DNA from: Lasiosphaeris hirsuta
Lineage: Eukaryota; Ascomycota; Sordariomycetes; Sordariales; Lasiosphaeriaceae
Assembly: GCA_030549175.1 (NCBI GenBank)
Contig: JAUKUA010000006.1
Span: 62,001-126,000, forward strand
Length of the DNA: 64,000 nucleotides
Reading direction: 5' to 3'
Below the pieces are notes generated by a model. That model was not told where the DNA came from and ran no database searches. It saw nothing but the letters and a program-made list of their open reading frames with translations. Positions 44,544-59,243 of this stretch are shown here, one piece after another (positions within the stretch are counted from its first letter, which is position 1; each line of letters begins with the position of its first letter). The position numbers were made by a program, and so were the translations under genes.

Positions 44544-46445
44544 CTTTGAAGTTACTTAATAAAAACTCGAAGTTTCATACGTATCCTTTGATATCTAAGT
44601 TAACAAGAAACTTTTCTATTTTGTTACTTAAGACATATAACGTTAAAAATCTCTTATTATCGTTGTTACTTAAATCGAAACCTTTCGAAAAGATATACTT
44701 AGGTAGAAAAAATAAACAAAGTAACAAGTACGACAGACGGAGTAGTAAGTACGGGAACAAACTAATGAGCTTGTCTAGGTTAAGAAGCTTCTTTGGATCT
44801 AAGAAGAAAAATAAGCTCGCTAAGACCGTTATAACGTTAATATCTAATATTAGTTTACTTCGGCCTAGAGATAACTTAACTTACTTATAGCCCTTTATTA
44901 ACTAAGAGCCTTACGAACCCCGAAGGAATAAGAACTGTTTAACTAGCTTAAAACTTACTTAAAGAATCTTATTAAGGAAACGTTTATAACACGAATTAAT
45001 ATAGTAAGACTTTATAACACGGACAAAATTATTTAAAGGATAATAACTTATTTGTAGAAGTTACTATCTGTTAAATCCTTTCGACGGACGTTATAACTAT
45101 CGAAGAAATTAATCTCGACTTAATACTTCGATAATAACGAAGACTTTCTTTCTGACTATAACCTCTAATGAAAAGTAATCTAAGAGATCTCGTTTAGAAC
45201 CTAAAGATAACTTAATAACATATAGAATTCCGATATTAAGATAAGGAGTAGAGGATTAGAAGGAGGTAACCTTTCTTTAAGTAGTCGTTTATAGGTTATT
45301 ACTTTATTGTTATTTCCGAGTAGTTATAGTAGCTTTAGTAATTATAGCCGGAGCTCCTTTTTAAAAGGTAACTTACTTCTTAGACTATTTAATCTTCTAG
45401 AAGGGCCTCTTAACTCTCTAAGACTACTAGGAAAACTACTAAGGCCTCTGGGACCCTTAAGATCTTTAGGTCTAGGTTTCTAAAGCTTATTATTATAACT
45501 TCCGTTCGACTTAATAGTAATCCTTCTTAACTATATCTATACGAACTAGATAATAATATATAAATATGTTACTACGATCCGTAATTCCTAAGGGTAAGAT
45601 GTCGCCGTAACTATGACGAAACCTAAAAAATATAATAAAAAGGATAAGGAACATTTTAAGACTTAGTAACGTTTTGTTAAAGAGTATTTTAGTATTTATA
45701 AGTAAAGCTTCCTTAATAACAAAGTTAAGATTAGCTTTGTTAATACCTTTATAAAAGATACTACCTTTGAATAGTATTAAAAGAAAGGTTCATAGATCGA
45801 AAAGCTTAGCTTAGTAAATTAGTAAAATAACTATGTTACTACTATCGTTAAACGTTTTCGTAACTTAGTATGTAAAGCTAAGAACTATAAGTTAATAAAG
45901 GTACTAACATACGATAAAGATATAAATAAGTACGTAACTAAGTTTTAAGAACTTAATCATACTGTCAACCTTAATGGCTAAGCCTTACAGTCGTTAGTTA
46001 CGACCGTAATTTCTAAAGCCGTGATAGACATAATCTATTTACACATAGAATATCTCCTTACTAAAGACGCCGACTTCTTAGAAGTAGTTATTATGGCCGG
46101 ACTGATTTATAAGGACCGAATGAAAAATCGTGAAATTACCCGTAAGGCCAAGTCAGAAAAAGGAAAGTTTACTTTAAATAGTAAAGAACGTTCGAAGAAG
46201 GATAATAATAAGGAAGATACTAATATCTCTAGTTTCTACTCCGATCTAATATCTACGAAGAAGATTAAGAAAGGCCCTAAGTAAAGACGATAAGATCGTA
46301 AGAACAAAACGTTAGTACCTATCTGACTAAAGTATTAGAACTTTTATAAGGAAGTTATTATAGAAGTAAAATAAGCTAACCTCAACAAACATAAGGTAAA
46401 TAAGAGATGTTATCGTTATGGAAAGTAAGGTTATAATACCCTTAA
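44544..46445 (+). pseudogene. Element E internal sequence (leader-gag), RIP-degraded
   Basis: Collinear with the D interior from about 37510 to 39370. One short window without stops (46021-46284) encodes a gag-like peptide containing DADFLEVVIMAGLIYKDRMK, matching the decayed gag of D near 38990-39080. The stretch ends at the zinc-knuckle region, where element A is inserted. The bases before the insertion are cttaa. Confidence 0.8.
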
Positions 46446-47570
46446 TGTCACACTGGTAGGCTCACCTAGGTTAACAGGGTCACTGACCTCCTTGACTAAG
46501 CTATATACCAGCGGTACGAGCCACACATAAGAAGCATATACCCATTGACCCACGAACATCCGTTATGAATCACGTGGATAAGGGAACTATCACAGAGGAT
46601 GGCTATAACGTAGCTTAACCTCGGGACACGATCCCACACGTAGCTTATAGCCTATTCAGCCGACACGTAGGTCAGCGGATTTTCCTACAGTACCCACGGG
46701 TTACAACGGAATACCCAGAACCACTCACAAGCTAAAGCAGCTATATAATAGATCTCGCCCGTGCTAGGTAACGTCATCAGACTTTAGATTTGTCATAGAC
46801 AAGCCATTTAACCTCAACATCGTAGTCAGGGCCTACACAGCTAGCCTAGACCTTACAGCTGGTCTTTCGAATCATAGACCTTCCCGCTATCGTTAACATT
46901 CCTTTAGAAGACTTGGAACCCGACGTTCTCCGGAGTCTAGCTTCAGTGGTGACAGGTAGCCGTGACCCCCGCGTATAAGTCATAAAGGGAACCGTTACTA
47001 TGACAGCCGACCAAGGGATCAACCTAATAGCGCTGTAGCCAACATAAGTACTAAGGACGTGAAGGAACACCTATAGTAATAGACACTATGCCGCTAGAGC
47101 TATATAGATAAGTACTAATACCGGCCATAAACCGACATATGATAGGCCGGCTTCACTTGGCTTATAGCCGCTGATTTATAAAACGCGAGAGACGGACGGC
47201 TAGAAAGGAGATTCGGAACCGACGGGCGGCTAGGAGGATCCTTTAGATATTTTAGTATCTTTATATCTTATACATAACCTTTTATAAGTAGGACAGGTAT
47301 GTTACGATGAATCCTTAAGAAAAAGAAGCTCCCTAGTTTTCTTTAGACAAACTTAGAAAGATTATCAACTAAACTTTAGTAAAGCTAAGGGGTAATATAA
47401 CCTTATAAACCCTTCTGTTTCTCCTAACTTATAACTATAAAATATTATATTTTATCTTCTGTTAGATTATTCCATCTCTCTAAACCTCTTTCTTCCTAGC
47501 TCTTTACTACTTTATATTATAACAGTTAACTCCTTTACCGTTTTGTTCTAAACCTTTGAATCGGACCTTG
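46446..47570 (+). repeat. Element A 5' LTR, first part
   Basis: Starts tgtcacactggtaggctcac and runs 1125 bp to the target pentamer ccttg, where LTR B is inserted. It continues at 48903. Confidence 0.88.
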
Positions 47571-48897
47571 TGTCACACTGGTAGGCTCACCTAGGTCAAC
47601 AGGGTCACTGACCTCCTTGACCGAGCCTTGCACCAGCGGCACGAACCACACACAAGAAGTACATACCCATTGACCCACGTATATCCATCATGGATCACGT
47701 AGATAAGGGAACTATCACAGAGGATGGCCACAACGTAGCTTAACCTCGGGACATGATCCTACGCGTGGCTTGTGGCCTACTCAGCCGGCACGTAGGTCAG
47801 CGGATTCTCATAAGTACCCACGGGTCGTGATGGAATGCCCAGAACTACTCACAAGCCAGAGTAGCCGTATAACGGACCCCGCCCGCGCTAGGCAACGTCA
47901 TCAGACTTTAGATTTGTCATAGACAAGCCATTTAACCTTAGTATCGTAGTCAGAGCCTATACAGTCAGCCCAGACCCTACAGTTGGTCTTTCGAATCATA
48001 GACCTTCCCACTATCGCTGGTATTCCTTTAGAAGACCTGGAACCCGACGTTCTCCGGAGTCTAACTTCAGTAGTGACAGGTGGCCACGACCCCCGCATAT
48101 GAGTCACGAAGGAAACCGTTACTGTAACAGCCGACCAGGGGATTAACCTAACAGCGTTGTAGCTAACGTAAGTACTAAGGACGTGAAGAAACACCTGTAA
48201 CAATAGACACCATACTACTAGAGTTGTATAGATAAGTACTGATACCGGCCGTAAACCGACGTGTGATAGGCCGGCTTCACTTAGCTTGTAGCCACGGATT
48301 TGTAAGGCGCGAGAGACGGGCGGCTAGAAAGGAGATTTGGGACCGACGGGGAGCTAGGAGGATCCTTTAGGTATTTTGATATCCTTGTATCTTATACATA
48401 GCCTTCTATAAGTAGGATAGGTACGTTGCGATGGATCCTCGAGAGAAAGAAGCTTCCTAGTTCTCTTTGGATAAACTTAGAAAGATTATCAGCTGAACTT
48501 CAGTGAAGCTGAGGGGTAATATAACCTTGTGAACCCTTTTGTTTCTTCTGACTTATAACTACGAAGTATTGTGTCTTATCTTCTGTTGGATCATTCCATT
48601 TTCCTGAACCTCTTTTTCCCTGGCTCTTTACCACTTTACATTGCGATAGTTAACTTCCTTACCGTTCTGTTCTAAATCTTTGAATCGGACCTTGTGTTTA
48701 TTAGCCTCGCGAAGATCAAGTCCCTAAGTCCATCGTGTAAAAGCTCTGAACTAGACCAACAGTAATTATCGGGGTGGTTCACTGAACGGTTAAGTCGAGA
48801 GTTAGGAAAGGTTAAAGCTCTACAGTCTGACTCTTCATTTGATATCTTACCTTGTGGTTGTCACACCCCAGACCTTCGGTAGCTGGCCTATGTCACA
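47571..48897 (+). repeat. Solo LTR B inserted in the LTR of element A
   Basis: 1327 bp from tgtcacactg to ctatgtcaca, flanked by perfect direct repeats ccttg at 47566-47570 and 48898-48902. No internal sequence is present, so it is the product of LTR-LTR recombination. Its GC content and CpA/TpG content look visibly higher than in the other copies, so it is the least RIP-damaged LTR in the window. Confidence 0.93.
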
Positions 48898-48902
48898 CCT
48901 TG

Positions 48903-49106
48903 TACTTATTAGCCTTACGAAGATTAAGTTCCTAAGTTCGTTATATAAAAGCTTTGAATTAGACTAATAATAATTATCGGGATAGTTCGTTAAATGGTTA
49001 AGTCGAGAGTTAAGAAAAGATTAAAGCTTTGAAGTTTAACTCTTTAATCGATATCTTACCTTATAGTTGTTATATCCTAGACCTTCGTAGGCTAGTCTGT
49101 GTCATA
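48903..49106 (+). repeat. Element A 5' LTR, last part
   Basis: The remaining 204 bp of the interrupted LTR, ending gtctgtgtcata, followed at 49107 by the family leader aataatctttctg. Confidence 0.88.
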
Positions 49107-51848
49107 AATAATCTTTCTGTCGCTAAGAACAACCTTCTACTAGCTACCTTATTTATAATAGCTGGCAATCCGATATCATATTTAGCTACATTCCGGGGAT
49201 AGGAAACCAAACCTAACTTCGGAACTGACCTTATGATTTAGAAACCTCCCGAGATAAAAATTCATATTATTAAGAAATTTCTTATACTTTTATCGAGCTC
49301 CGAAACCTTTACTAAACTATCTTAATAGTTTATTTATTTCCATAATTAGGTCGCCGAAGCTTATAAAGAACTTTACTTCTTTATTAATAATATATGTAAA
49401 GATAAGAAGAGACTTAATTTACTTACTTCTATATTTACTATCTTAGTTACTGATTACTAGTTAATGGTATAGTATATTAAGATAAACTAATATGTCCTTA
49501 AAAGTATAAGGTAGGAATTGGAAGCTTCTTATATTACTTTCGGCATCGAGGTTAACTAGAAATTAGCCTAGTTCGTTACCTAAATAGCCTAACGTGAAAA
49601 ATCCCTTAACCTTGTTATTATATATATAGAAGCTTTCTATAAGGAAATTACTAAGTAAAAGATATAATAGGTATAATAAGTACGAGATTAGGAAGTATAG
49701 GTTAAGAAATAAAATACCGAGCTTGTCCGAGTTAAGGAACTTCTTTATATTTAAGAAGAGAAATAGGCTCGCTAAGACTATTATAATACAAAATTTAGCT
49801 ACTGGTCTACTATAACTTAAAACTAGTTAAATTCTCTTATGGTACTTTAATAACCGGGAGTATTACAGACCTTAAAGGACTAAGAACTATTCGATTAACT
49901 TAAGACCTACTTTAATAACCTCGTTAAAGAAGTACTCGTATTAAGGTTAATATAAGTAGGGCCTTATGATAAAGAACGAATTATCTAGAAAGCTATGACA
50001 CGTTTATAAAAAACCCTATCTGTTAAATTCTCACGACGGCCGTTATAACCATCTAAAAAATTAACTTCTATACGATACTTCGACTAAGACGAAGATCTCC
50101 TTTTAGACTATAATCTCTAGAAAAGGGCTACCTGGGAAATCTCGGCACGAGCCTAGAAATAAGTCGATAGTATGTAAAATTCCAATGTTAAAATAAGACA
50201 TAGAAATACTAAAAGAAACTTTCCTCTCCGTTATACTAAGATAGGAACCTCACTTTCTCCAGATAACGGTAATAATGACTTAGACGATAATCTTTATTAT
50301 ATAAGTTTACCTCCCAGTCTCCCTAAACTACCAGAAGGCCTACCTAAGCCCCCGGAACCCCTAGGACCTTAGGGTCTAGGCTCTTAAAGTCCTTTATCTC
50401 TACATAACCTTATGGTAGTCCTTCTCGACCTTATCTATACTAATCAAGACCTGATTTGTAACAATATTAACATAATTCGGGAATCCTATAGTTAAGGTAC
50501 TGCCGTAACCATAGCAAAACCCGAAAAATATAACGGAAGGGACAAAGGTAAGTTTAAGACATGGTAATACTTTGTTAAGAAGTACTTTAGTGTCTATGAA
50601 CGAAGTTTCCTCGACGACAAGGCTAAAATTGGTTTTATTAGTACTTTTACCAAGGGTACTACCCTCGAATGATATTAGAAAAGGAGAACTTAGATCGAAA
50701 AGCTTAACCTAGTAGATTAATAAAATAACTATGCTACCGCCATAGTCGAACGTTTCCGTGACCTAGTACGAAGAGCTAAGGACTATAAGGTTATAAAAGC
50801 CTTAACCTATGATAAAGATATAAACAAATATATGATAAAATTCTAAGAACTTAATTATACCGTCGATCTTAGTAGACAGGCCTTATAATTACTAGTTACT
50901 AACATTATTTCTGATGCCATAATAAACTTAATCTATTTATATATAAGATATCTCCTTATCGACGATATTGACTTTCTCGAAGCCGTCGTTACTACTAGCT
51001 TAATTTATAAAGATAAAATAAAGAACTACGAAATTAATCGTAAAGCTAAGTAGGGAAAAGGAGAGTCTACTTCGAATAGTAAGAAACGTTCGAAGAGGAA
51101 TAGTTATTAGAAGGAAACTAATATCTCTAGCTTCTGTCCCGGTCTAATATCTATAAAAGAAAAACCTAAGAAAGGCCTAAAACGGAAGTAATAGGACAAG
51201 GAGAATAACCTCTCGGCATCTACCAAGACAAAGTATTGGTAAACCTATAAGGAAGCCGTTACCGGAATAAAATAAGCCGAAATTAACAAACATAAGGTAG
51301 GTAAGAGATATTACTATTGTAGATACTAAGGCTATAATACTCTTAAATATTATAGTAAGAAAACTAAGGATAGTAAGGATATTCCTAAGCTACTGAAAAA
51401 AATCTCTAAAGCTAAGACTAAGCGTAGAAAAGATAAAAATGAGGATATTTCTCCTTAACTATCGAAAAAGGCTAAAGTCTCTATAATAACAGAAAAGAAC
51501 TATCTTAAGCTTTTCTCTCGTGTTATTAAACTATCCGATAGTAAGGATATATCGGATTTTTATTAGGTACCTTAAAATTTACGGCATTAAGAACTATACC
51601 TTGATATACCGTAACCTTTACTAAAAAGCGTACCTATCATAATACAAAGGAACCTTCTTATAAAAGGGTTAAGCGAAGCTACAAACTATATCATAGTACT
51701 CGTAAGATTGTTCCTATGACTATTATCTACTACAAAATTAAGAAAATTCCTGTCTAAGTACTCTTAGACCCTAGTACCTCGGGCCCGGTTATAAGTAAAG
51801 ATCTTATCAAAAGATAAAATATCTCTTATATATATAGAACGATCCCGA
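49107..51848 (+). pseudogene. Element A internal, leader-gag-protease part
   Basis: Stop-riddled plus-strand sequence collinear with D 37127-39880. Gag-like stretches occur at about 50560-51060, a decayed knuckle near 51310, and the protease region at about 51720-51840. It breaks at the target pentamer cccga, where element C is inserted, and resumes at 60563. Confidence 0.82.
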
Positions 51849-53162
51849 TGTTACACTGGTAGGCTCACCTAGGTCAACAGGGTCATCGACCTCCTTGACC
51901 GAGCCACACACCAGCGGCACGAACCACACATAAGAAGTACATACCCATTGACCCACGATCACGTGGATAAGGGAACTATCACAAGAGGATGGCCACAACG
52001 TGGCTCAACCCCGGGACACGATCCCACGTGTAGCTAATGGCCTATTTAGCCAACACACAGGTTAGCGGATTCTCCTAAGCGCCCACGGGTTACGACGGAA
52101 TGCCCAGAACCACTTACAAGCCAGAGTAGCCATACAATGGATCTCGCCTGTGCTAGGTAACGTCATCAGACTTTAGATTTGTCATGGACAAGCCACTCAA
52201 CCTTAATATCGTGGTCGGAGCTTACAAAGTCAGCCCAGACCTTACAGCTGGTCTTTCAAATCATAAACCTCCCCGCTATCGCTAGTATTCCTTTGGAAGA
52301 CCTAGAACCCGACGTTCTCCGGAGTCTAGCTTTAGTAGTAACAGGTAGCCGCGACCCCCACGTGTAAGTTACGAAGGAAACCGTTGCTGTAACAGCCGAT
52401 ATGGGATCGACCTAACAACGCTATGGCCAACGTAAGTACCAAGGACGTGAAGGAACACCTACAGTAATAGATACCATGCCGCTAGAGCTATATAGATAAG
52501 TACTAATACCGGCTATGGACCGACGTGTGATAGGCCGGCTTCACTTAGTATGTAGCCACGGATTTATAAGGCGTAAGAGACAGGCGGCTAAAAAGGAGAT
52601 TCGGGACCGACGGGCGGCTAAGAGGATCCTTCAGGTATCTTAGTATCCTTATATCTTATACATAGCCTTCCATAAGTAAGACAGGTATATTACGATAGAT
52701 CCTCGAGAGGAAAAAGCTCCCTAATTCTCTTTAGATAAACTTAGAAAGATTATTAGTTAAACTTTAGTGAAGCTAAGGGGTAATACGACCTTGTGAACCC
52801 TTCTATTTTTTCTAACTTATAACTACGAAGTATTATATCTTATTTTATGTTAGATTATTCTATCTCTTTAAACCTCCTTCTCCCTAACTCTTTATTACTT
52901 TACATTATAATAGTTAACTCCCTTACCGTTCTGTTTTAAATCTTTAAATCGGACCTTGTACTTATTAGCCTTACGAAGATCAAGTCTTTAAGTTTGTCAT
53001 ATAAAAGCTCTGAACTAAACTAATAGTAATTGTCGGGATAGTTCGTTAAACGGTTAAGTCGAGAGTTAAGAAAAGGTTAAAGCTCTATAGTTTAACCCTC
53101 TATTCGATATCTTACCTTATAGTTATTATACCCTAAACCTTCGGTAGCTAGCCTATATCATA
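51849..53162 (+). repeat. 5' LTR of element C
   Basis: A 1314 bp LTR from tgttacactggtaggctcac to tatatcata, followed by the leader aataatctttcttc. It is 14 bp shorter than the LTR of D and, like its partner, lacks a few bases near 51957 (cacgatcacg). Confidence 0.88.
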
Positions 53163-56100
53163 AATAATCTTTCTTCATCTACGAACAACTCTTTTACCTA
53201 CCGTTCTACTTACAATAGTTAATAATCTTCTATCATACTCGGTAGTACTCCGGAGCCGGGAAACTAAACCTAACCTCAGAACTGACCTTATGATCTAAGA
53301 ACCTCCCGAAATAAAAATATAAACTATTAAAAAGTTCCCTATACTCCTATCGAGCTCTGAAACCCTTACTAAACTATCCTAATAGTTTATTTATCTCTAT
53401 AATTAGATCACTAAAGCCTACAAGGAACTCTACTTCTTTATTAATAATATACGTAAAGATAAGAAGAGACTCGACTTACTCACTTTAACATTTACTATCT
53501 TAGTTACTAACTATTAGTTAATAATATAACATGTTAAGACAAATTAATACGTCTTTAAAAGTACCCGGTAAAAATTAGAAGCTTTTTATACTACCTTTAG
53601 TATCGAGGTTAACTAGAAATTAGCCTAGTTTACTACCTAAACGGCCTAACGTAAAAAATCCCTTAATCTTGTTATCGTACGTACTAATGCCCTCCGAAAG
53701 GAGATCACTAAATAGAAGCTATGCCAAGTACGACAAACCTAAGAATAGGAAACGTAGGCTCGAGAATAAAACGTTAAGCTTGTTAAAGTTAAGGAACTTC
53801 TCCGTATCTAAGAGAAGAAATAAGCTTAATAAGATTACTATAATATAGAATTCGGTCACTGGTTTACTATGGCCTAGAGCTAGCTTAATTTTCTTATGGT
53901 ACTTTAGTAACCTGGAGTATTACGAACCTTAAAGGACTAAGAATTGTTCGATTAACTTAAGGCTTACTTTAACAACCTTATCGAAGAAGTTCTCGTATCG
54001 AGGTTAACACGGGTAAGACCTTATGATAAAGAATAAATTATCTAAAGGGCCATAATACGTTTATAGAAAATCCTATCTGTTAAAACCTTACGACGGCTGT
54101 CATAACTGTCTAAAAAGTTAACCTCTATACGATACTTCGACTAAGACGAAGACTTCCTCTTAGACCGTAACCTCTAAAGAAAGGTTACCTAGGAAATCTC
54201 GGCACGAGCCCAGAGACAGGTAGATAGTATGTAAAATTCTAATGTTAAAATAAGAAGTAGAAACATAGGAAGAAACTTACCTCCTTATTATACTAAGATA
54301 GGAATGTCTCCTCCTCTAGATAATAGTAATAATAATAACGACTTCGACGACGATCTCTACCATATAAGTTTACCTCCCGGACTACTAAGAGGCCTACTAA
54401 GGCCTTTAAGACCCCTAAGACCTTAGGATCTGGGCTCCCGGAGCCCTTCATCCCCACGTGACCTTATGGCAATCCTTCTCGACCTTATCCGTACTAACTA
54501 AGACTTAATTCGTAACAATACTAATGTGATTTAGGAATCTCGTGGCTAGGGAGCCGCCGTAACCATAGCGAAACCCGAAAAGTACAATAAAAAGGACAAA
54601 AGTAAGTTTAAGACATAGTAACATTTTGTTAAAAAATATTTTAGTGTCTACGAACGAAGTTTCCTCGACGATAAGGCTAAAATTAACTTTGTTAGTACTC
54701 TTACCAAAGGTACTACCCTCGAATAGCATTAGAAAAAAGAGACTTAGATCAAAAAGCTTAGCCTAGTAGATCAGTAAAATAACTATACTACTACCATAGT
54801 TAAACGTTTTCGTAACTTAGTATAAAGAGCTAAGGACTACGAAGCTATGAAAACCCTAACCTACGATAGAGATATAAACGAGTACATAATAAAGTTTTAA
54901 GAACTTAATCATACCGTCGATCTCAGTAGCTAGGTCTTATAATCGCTAGTTACTAATACTATCCCTGATGCCATAATAGACTTAATCTATTTATGTATAA
55001 GATATCTCCTTACTGACGACGCCGACTTTCTCGAAGCTGTCGTTACTACTAGCTTAATTTATAAAGATAAAATAAAGAATCGTAAAATTAATCGTAAAGC
55101 TAAGTAGGGAAAAGGAAAGTCTACTTCGAATAACAAAGAATACTCGAAGAAAGACAATTATCAAGAAGAAACTAATATCTCTAGCTCCCGTCTATATCCG
55201 GTACCTACGAAAGGAAAACCTAAGAAAGGTCTAAAACGGAAATAATAAGATAAAAAGAATAACCTCTCGGTATCTACCTAAACAAAGTATTAATAGACTT
55301 ATAAAGAAGCTATTACCGAGATAAAACAAGCCGAAATTAATAAGTATAAGGTAAGTAAAGGATATTACCGCTGTAAACATTAAGGCTATAACACTTTTAA
55401 ATGTTATAGTAAGAAAACTAAGGATGGTAAAGATATCTCTAAGCTACTTAAAAAGATCTCCGAAGCTAAGACTAAATATAAAAGAAATAAAGATAAGGAT
55501 AGAGATACTTCTTCCTAACCATCGAAAAAAGCTAAGGTCTTTGTAATAATAAAAAAAGACCTTTCCGAACTTTTCCTTTGTATCGTTAAACTATCTGATA
55601 GTAAAGATATATAGGATTTTTAAAAGATATTCCGAAACTTACGACATCGGAAATTATACCCTAATATGCCGTAACCTCTACTAAAAAACGTACTAATTAT
55701 AACACGGAGAAACCTTCTTATAAGAAGGTTAAGCGAAGTTATAAACCATATCACGGCCTTCGTAAGATCGTTCCTATAACCATCGTCTACTATAGTACTA
55801 AGGAAATTCCCGTCCGAGCCCTCTTAGATCCTAGTATCTCGGGACTAGTTATAAGTAAAAACCTTGTCAGAAAATAAAACATCTCTTACGAATGTAAAAC
55901 GATCTTAAAACCCTTAGAAGCCTTTAATGAAACTATCAACCTCGAATTAAGTAAAGAATATACCAAGGAAATCGTTCTATAGTACCAAGTAGAATACTTC
56001 TCTCATATCGCGTTCGAAATCTCTCCCCTTGACACGGAATACGACATCCTTCTTTTATACTAGTAGCTATAACAATACTAACCGGACTACCTATAGGATC

Positions 56101-59100
56101 TTAACATATCGAGAGTAACCTTTAGTTCCGACTACTATCGATAAAACTATACTTCCTTTATAATCTTAGGAAGGAAAAGCTCTATCGTAAATGTTACGAC
56201 TTCTTATATCTAAAATATCTCCGAAAGATTTAGGACCTTTACCCCTTTGACATCTCCTAAAGTGACTTAACGGTTACTAGATCACTAGCCTTAAGACTAT
56301 GTGATTGATATTATCGGAGATAAGAAACTTCTATAGAAACCCCTCTATCCTATGTTACCTTTAGAAAAGAAAATCTTTTATAAATAACTAGACCAAATGC
56401 TTAAAAAAGGTAAGATATGGGAATCAAAATCACCATGTTCTTTATCCATTTTCTTCATAGATAAGGAAGTATCATTGGAAAAGGTGGCAACAAGGAATCT
56501 GGAAAATCTCTACCTAGTAGTTAACTACCGAAAGATTAACGAATGAACTATTAAAAACCGCTACCTACTATCTCTAATTACCGAACTTTAAGATATCTTC
56601 GTTAGATCTATTATCTTTATAAAGATAGATCTGAAATTAGGCTTTAATTTGATTCGGATGAAAAAGGGTCATAAGTAGAAAATAACATTTCGAACCTATT
56701 ACGGACTTTTTAAGTTTAACATAATATCTTTCGGCCTTATCAATACTTCTATAACCTTTTAAGACATAATAAATCATATCTTTTAAGATCTTATCGATTA
56801 AGGCCTCTTGTCTTACATTAACGATCTCCTTATCTATGTAAGTTCTAAAACGGAATACGACAAAATTGTCGTTAAAGTCCTTAAGTAACTTTAGAAGTAT
56901 AACCTAGCTATTAACCCCGCTAAATATATATAGGATACTAAGGAATTAAAATACCTAGGCTATATTATTAGTACTAAAGGTATCGTAATATCAAAAGATA
57001 AAGTAAAATGTATCTTTTTATAAGAACAGTTAAAATCGGTAAAAGAAGTCTAGTAATTTAATAGATTTATAAACTTCTATAAGTACTATATCAAAGACTA
57101 TTTACATATTACTAAGCTACTTACTGATTCTACAAACCTTACCTAGAAAACCTAGACATAGAACAACTAGATAAATACGGCATTTAAAACATTAAAGAAA
57201 GCTTTTACCGAAGCCCCTGTTCTAATCTATTTCGACCTTAATAAGTTACCTATTATCAAACTTAACATATTAAACTATACATTAGAAGAAATAATATCAT
57301 AGAAGTAAGATAACGGTAAGATATATCTTATGACATTTTACTCAAGGAAGCTAATCCCCACGAAAATCAATTATAAGATTTACGATAAGGAACTCCTAAC
57401 GATAGTTAATTACTTCTAACGTTAGAGATATTACCTTAAAGGAGCTAAATATCATATCGAGGTCTTTTCAAACTATCGTAATCTAGAATACTTCTAGACT
57501 ACTAAGGTCCTTAACCGCCGCTAAGCCTGATAGGCTCAGTAGCTCGCTACCTTCGATTTCGTCATTAATTTCCGTCCCGGCATATAAAATGCTAAGGTAG
57601 ATACTTTCTCACGGCACGAAGAGTACCTTCCGGAAGGGGGGGATAAAAACCAACCGATAACCTTTATTTTAAACAAAGAATATTTCTTACATTTTAAAGT
57701 TCTTACATTTATACTTTCAAAAGCACGTCTTTATAACATTCTAACACTAAAATAAAACAAAGAATTTTTCGAGTAAATTAAAGCTACTACTCTTATAGAC
57801 AAGACTTATTAAAAGGCTTTGGTTTCCCTTAGAAAAGATATAACTAACAAAGACGAAATCTTATTTATGAAGAATCGTATTTAGATCTCTAATAATAAGA
57901 AACTTAAGATCTAAATTATCTACTCCGAATACGATACTAAAGTAGTAGGCCACATAGGTATAGATAAGACCGTTAAACTTATTAGACGGTATATATTCTG
58001 GCAAAACCTTAAAAAGGATGTCGTTAAGTTTGTATGTTCCTGTCATAAGTGTCAAAGTAACAAGTTAAGACGTTACCTTCCTTTCGGACTACTTTATCTT
58101 ATCGAGCTAAAATACTTTCCGTGGAAGCTTATTTTAATAGACTTTATAACAGACCTTTCTCTTTTTAACGGATATAGTTTTATCTAAGTTATTGTCGATA
58201 CCTTTATTAAAATAGTATATTTTATATCTTTAAAAGATAACGTTAAGAAGATAGAAGACTTAATCCCTCTCTTTACTTACAAATATTAAAAATATTACGG
58301 TATACCCTTTGGTATCATCTCTAATCGAGACTTACAGTTTAATATAAGCCTTTGACACAACTTTCTTAAACATATCGGAGTTAAGTTAAGGATATTAACC
58401 TCGTTCTACCCCGAAATAGATAACTAGACTAAACGTCTTAATTAATATATCGAGGCCTATCTTAAAGCCTTCGTTAACTACGAGATAAATAACTAAGACA
58501 TCTTATTACTTATAGCTAAATTTACGTAGAATAACGTCAAATCGACTTCTACTAGTAACTTTCCTTTCTACGTTAACTATAGATATTATCTAGCCACTAA
58601 TAATCTACCTAACGAATCTATATATAATCTACATAGTAAAATCATAATATATTAAATAACTACAGTTTATAAGAACCTTTACAAAATCCTTAAGAAATCT
58701 CGTAAACGGATAAAAAAGTACGTAGATCGGAAGTGAACGGAAGTACCTTTCTTTACTAAGAAGTAATTAGTAATACTTAACGTATAGAACATTAAGACTA
58801 AGAGACCTTTTAAAAAACTAGATAAGAAGTTACTCGGCCCTTTTAAAATCTCTAAGGTAATATCTCCTATAGCTATGAAACTCGAACTCCCGGAGCGTTA
58901 AAAAATTTATCCGACCTTTCATATCTTTCTCATTAAACCTTTCCGAACCGGCTCCTAGCCGATCTTTAACCCTATTTAGGTCTTAGAGTAAGTAAGAGAC
59001 GTTTACCCTAAGGAATTCGTAGTAAAGGAAATCATGAACTCCTATACTAAGAAAAGGATAGTAAAATATCTCGTTAAATAAGATAGATATTCCGAAGAGA

Positions 59101-59243
59101 AGGATTAGACCTAGGAACTATACGAACACTTCTTTGACATCTAGAAACTTTAGGACTTCTACGTTAAGTACCCACATAAGCTAAGAGACCCTAGGGTTAT
59201 TAACCTCGGAACTCGAGACGAGTCTTCCTAAGAGGGGAGATAG
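53163..59243 (+). pseudogene. RIP-degraded gag-pol of element C
   Basis: The same domain order as D. Gag is at about 54600-55100, the knuckle near 55365 and the protease near 55790. The RT has FIKIDLKLGFNLIRMKK near 56625 and a decayed YxDD box near 56810. RNase H is at 57190-57620, integrase at 57900-58600 (CHKCQSNKLRRYLPF near 58045, with the zinc-site cysteines kept) and a chromodomain near 59040-59150. TAA/TAG codons interrupt every domain. A few short windows are stop-free but none covers a domain. Confidence 0.83.
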
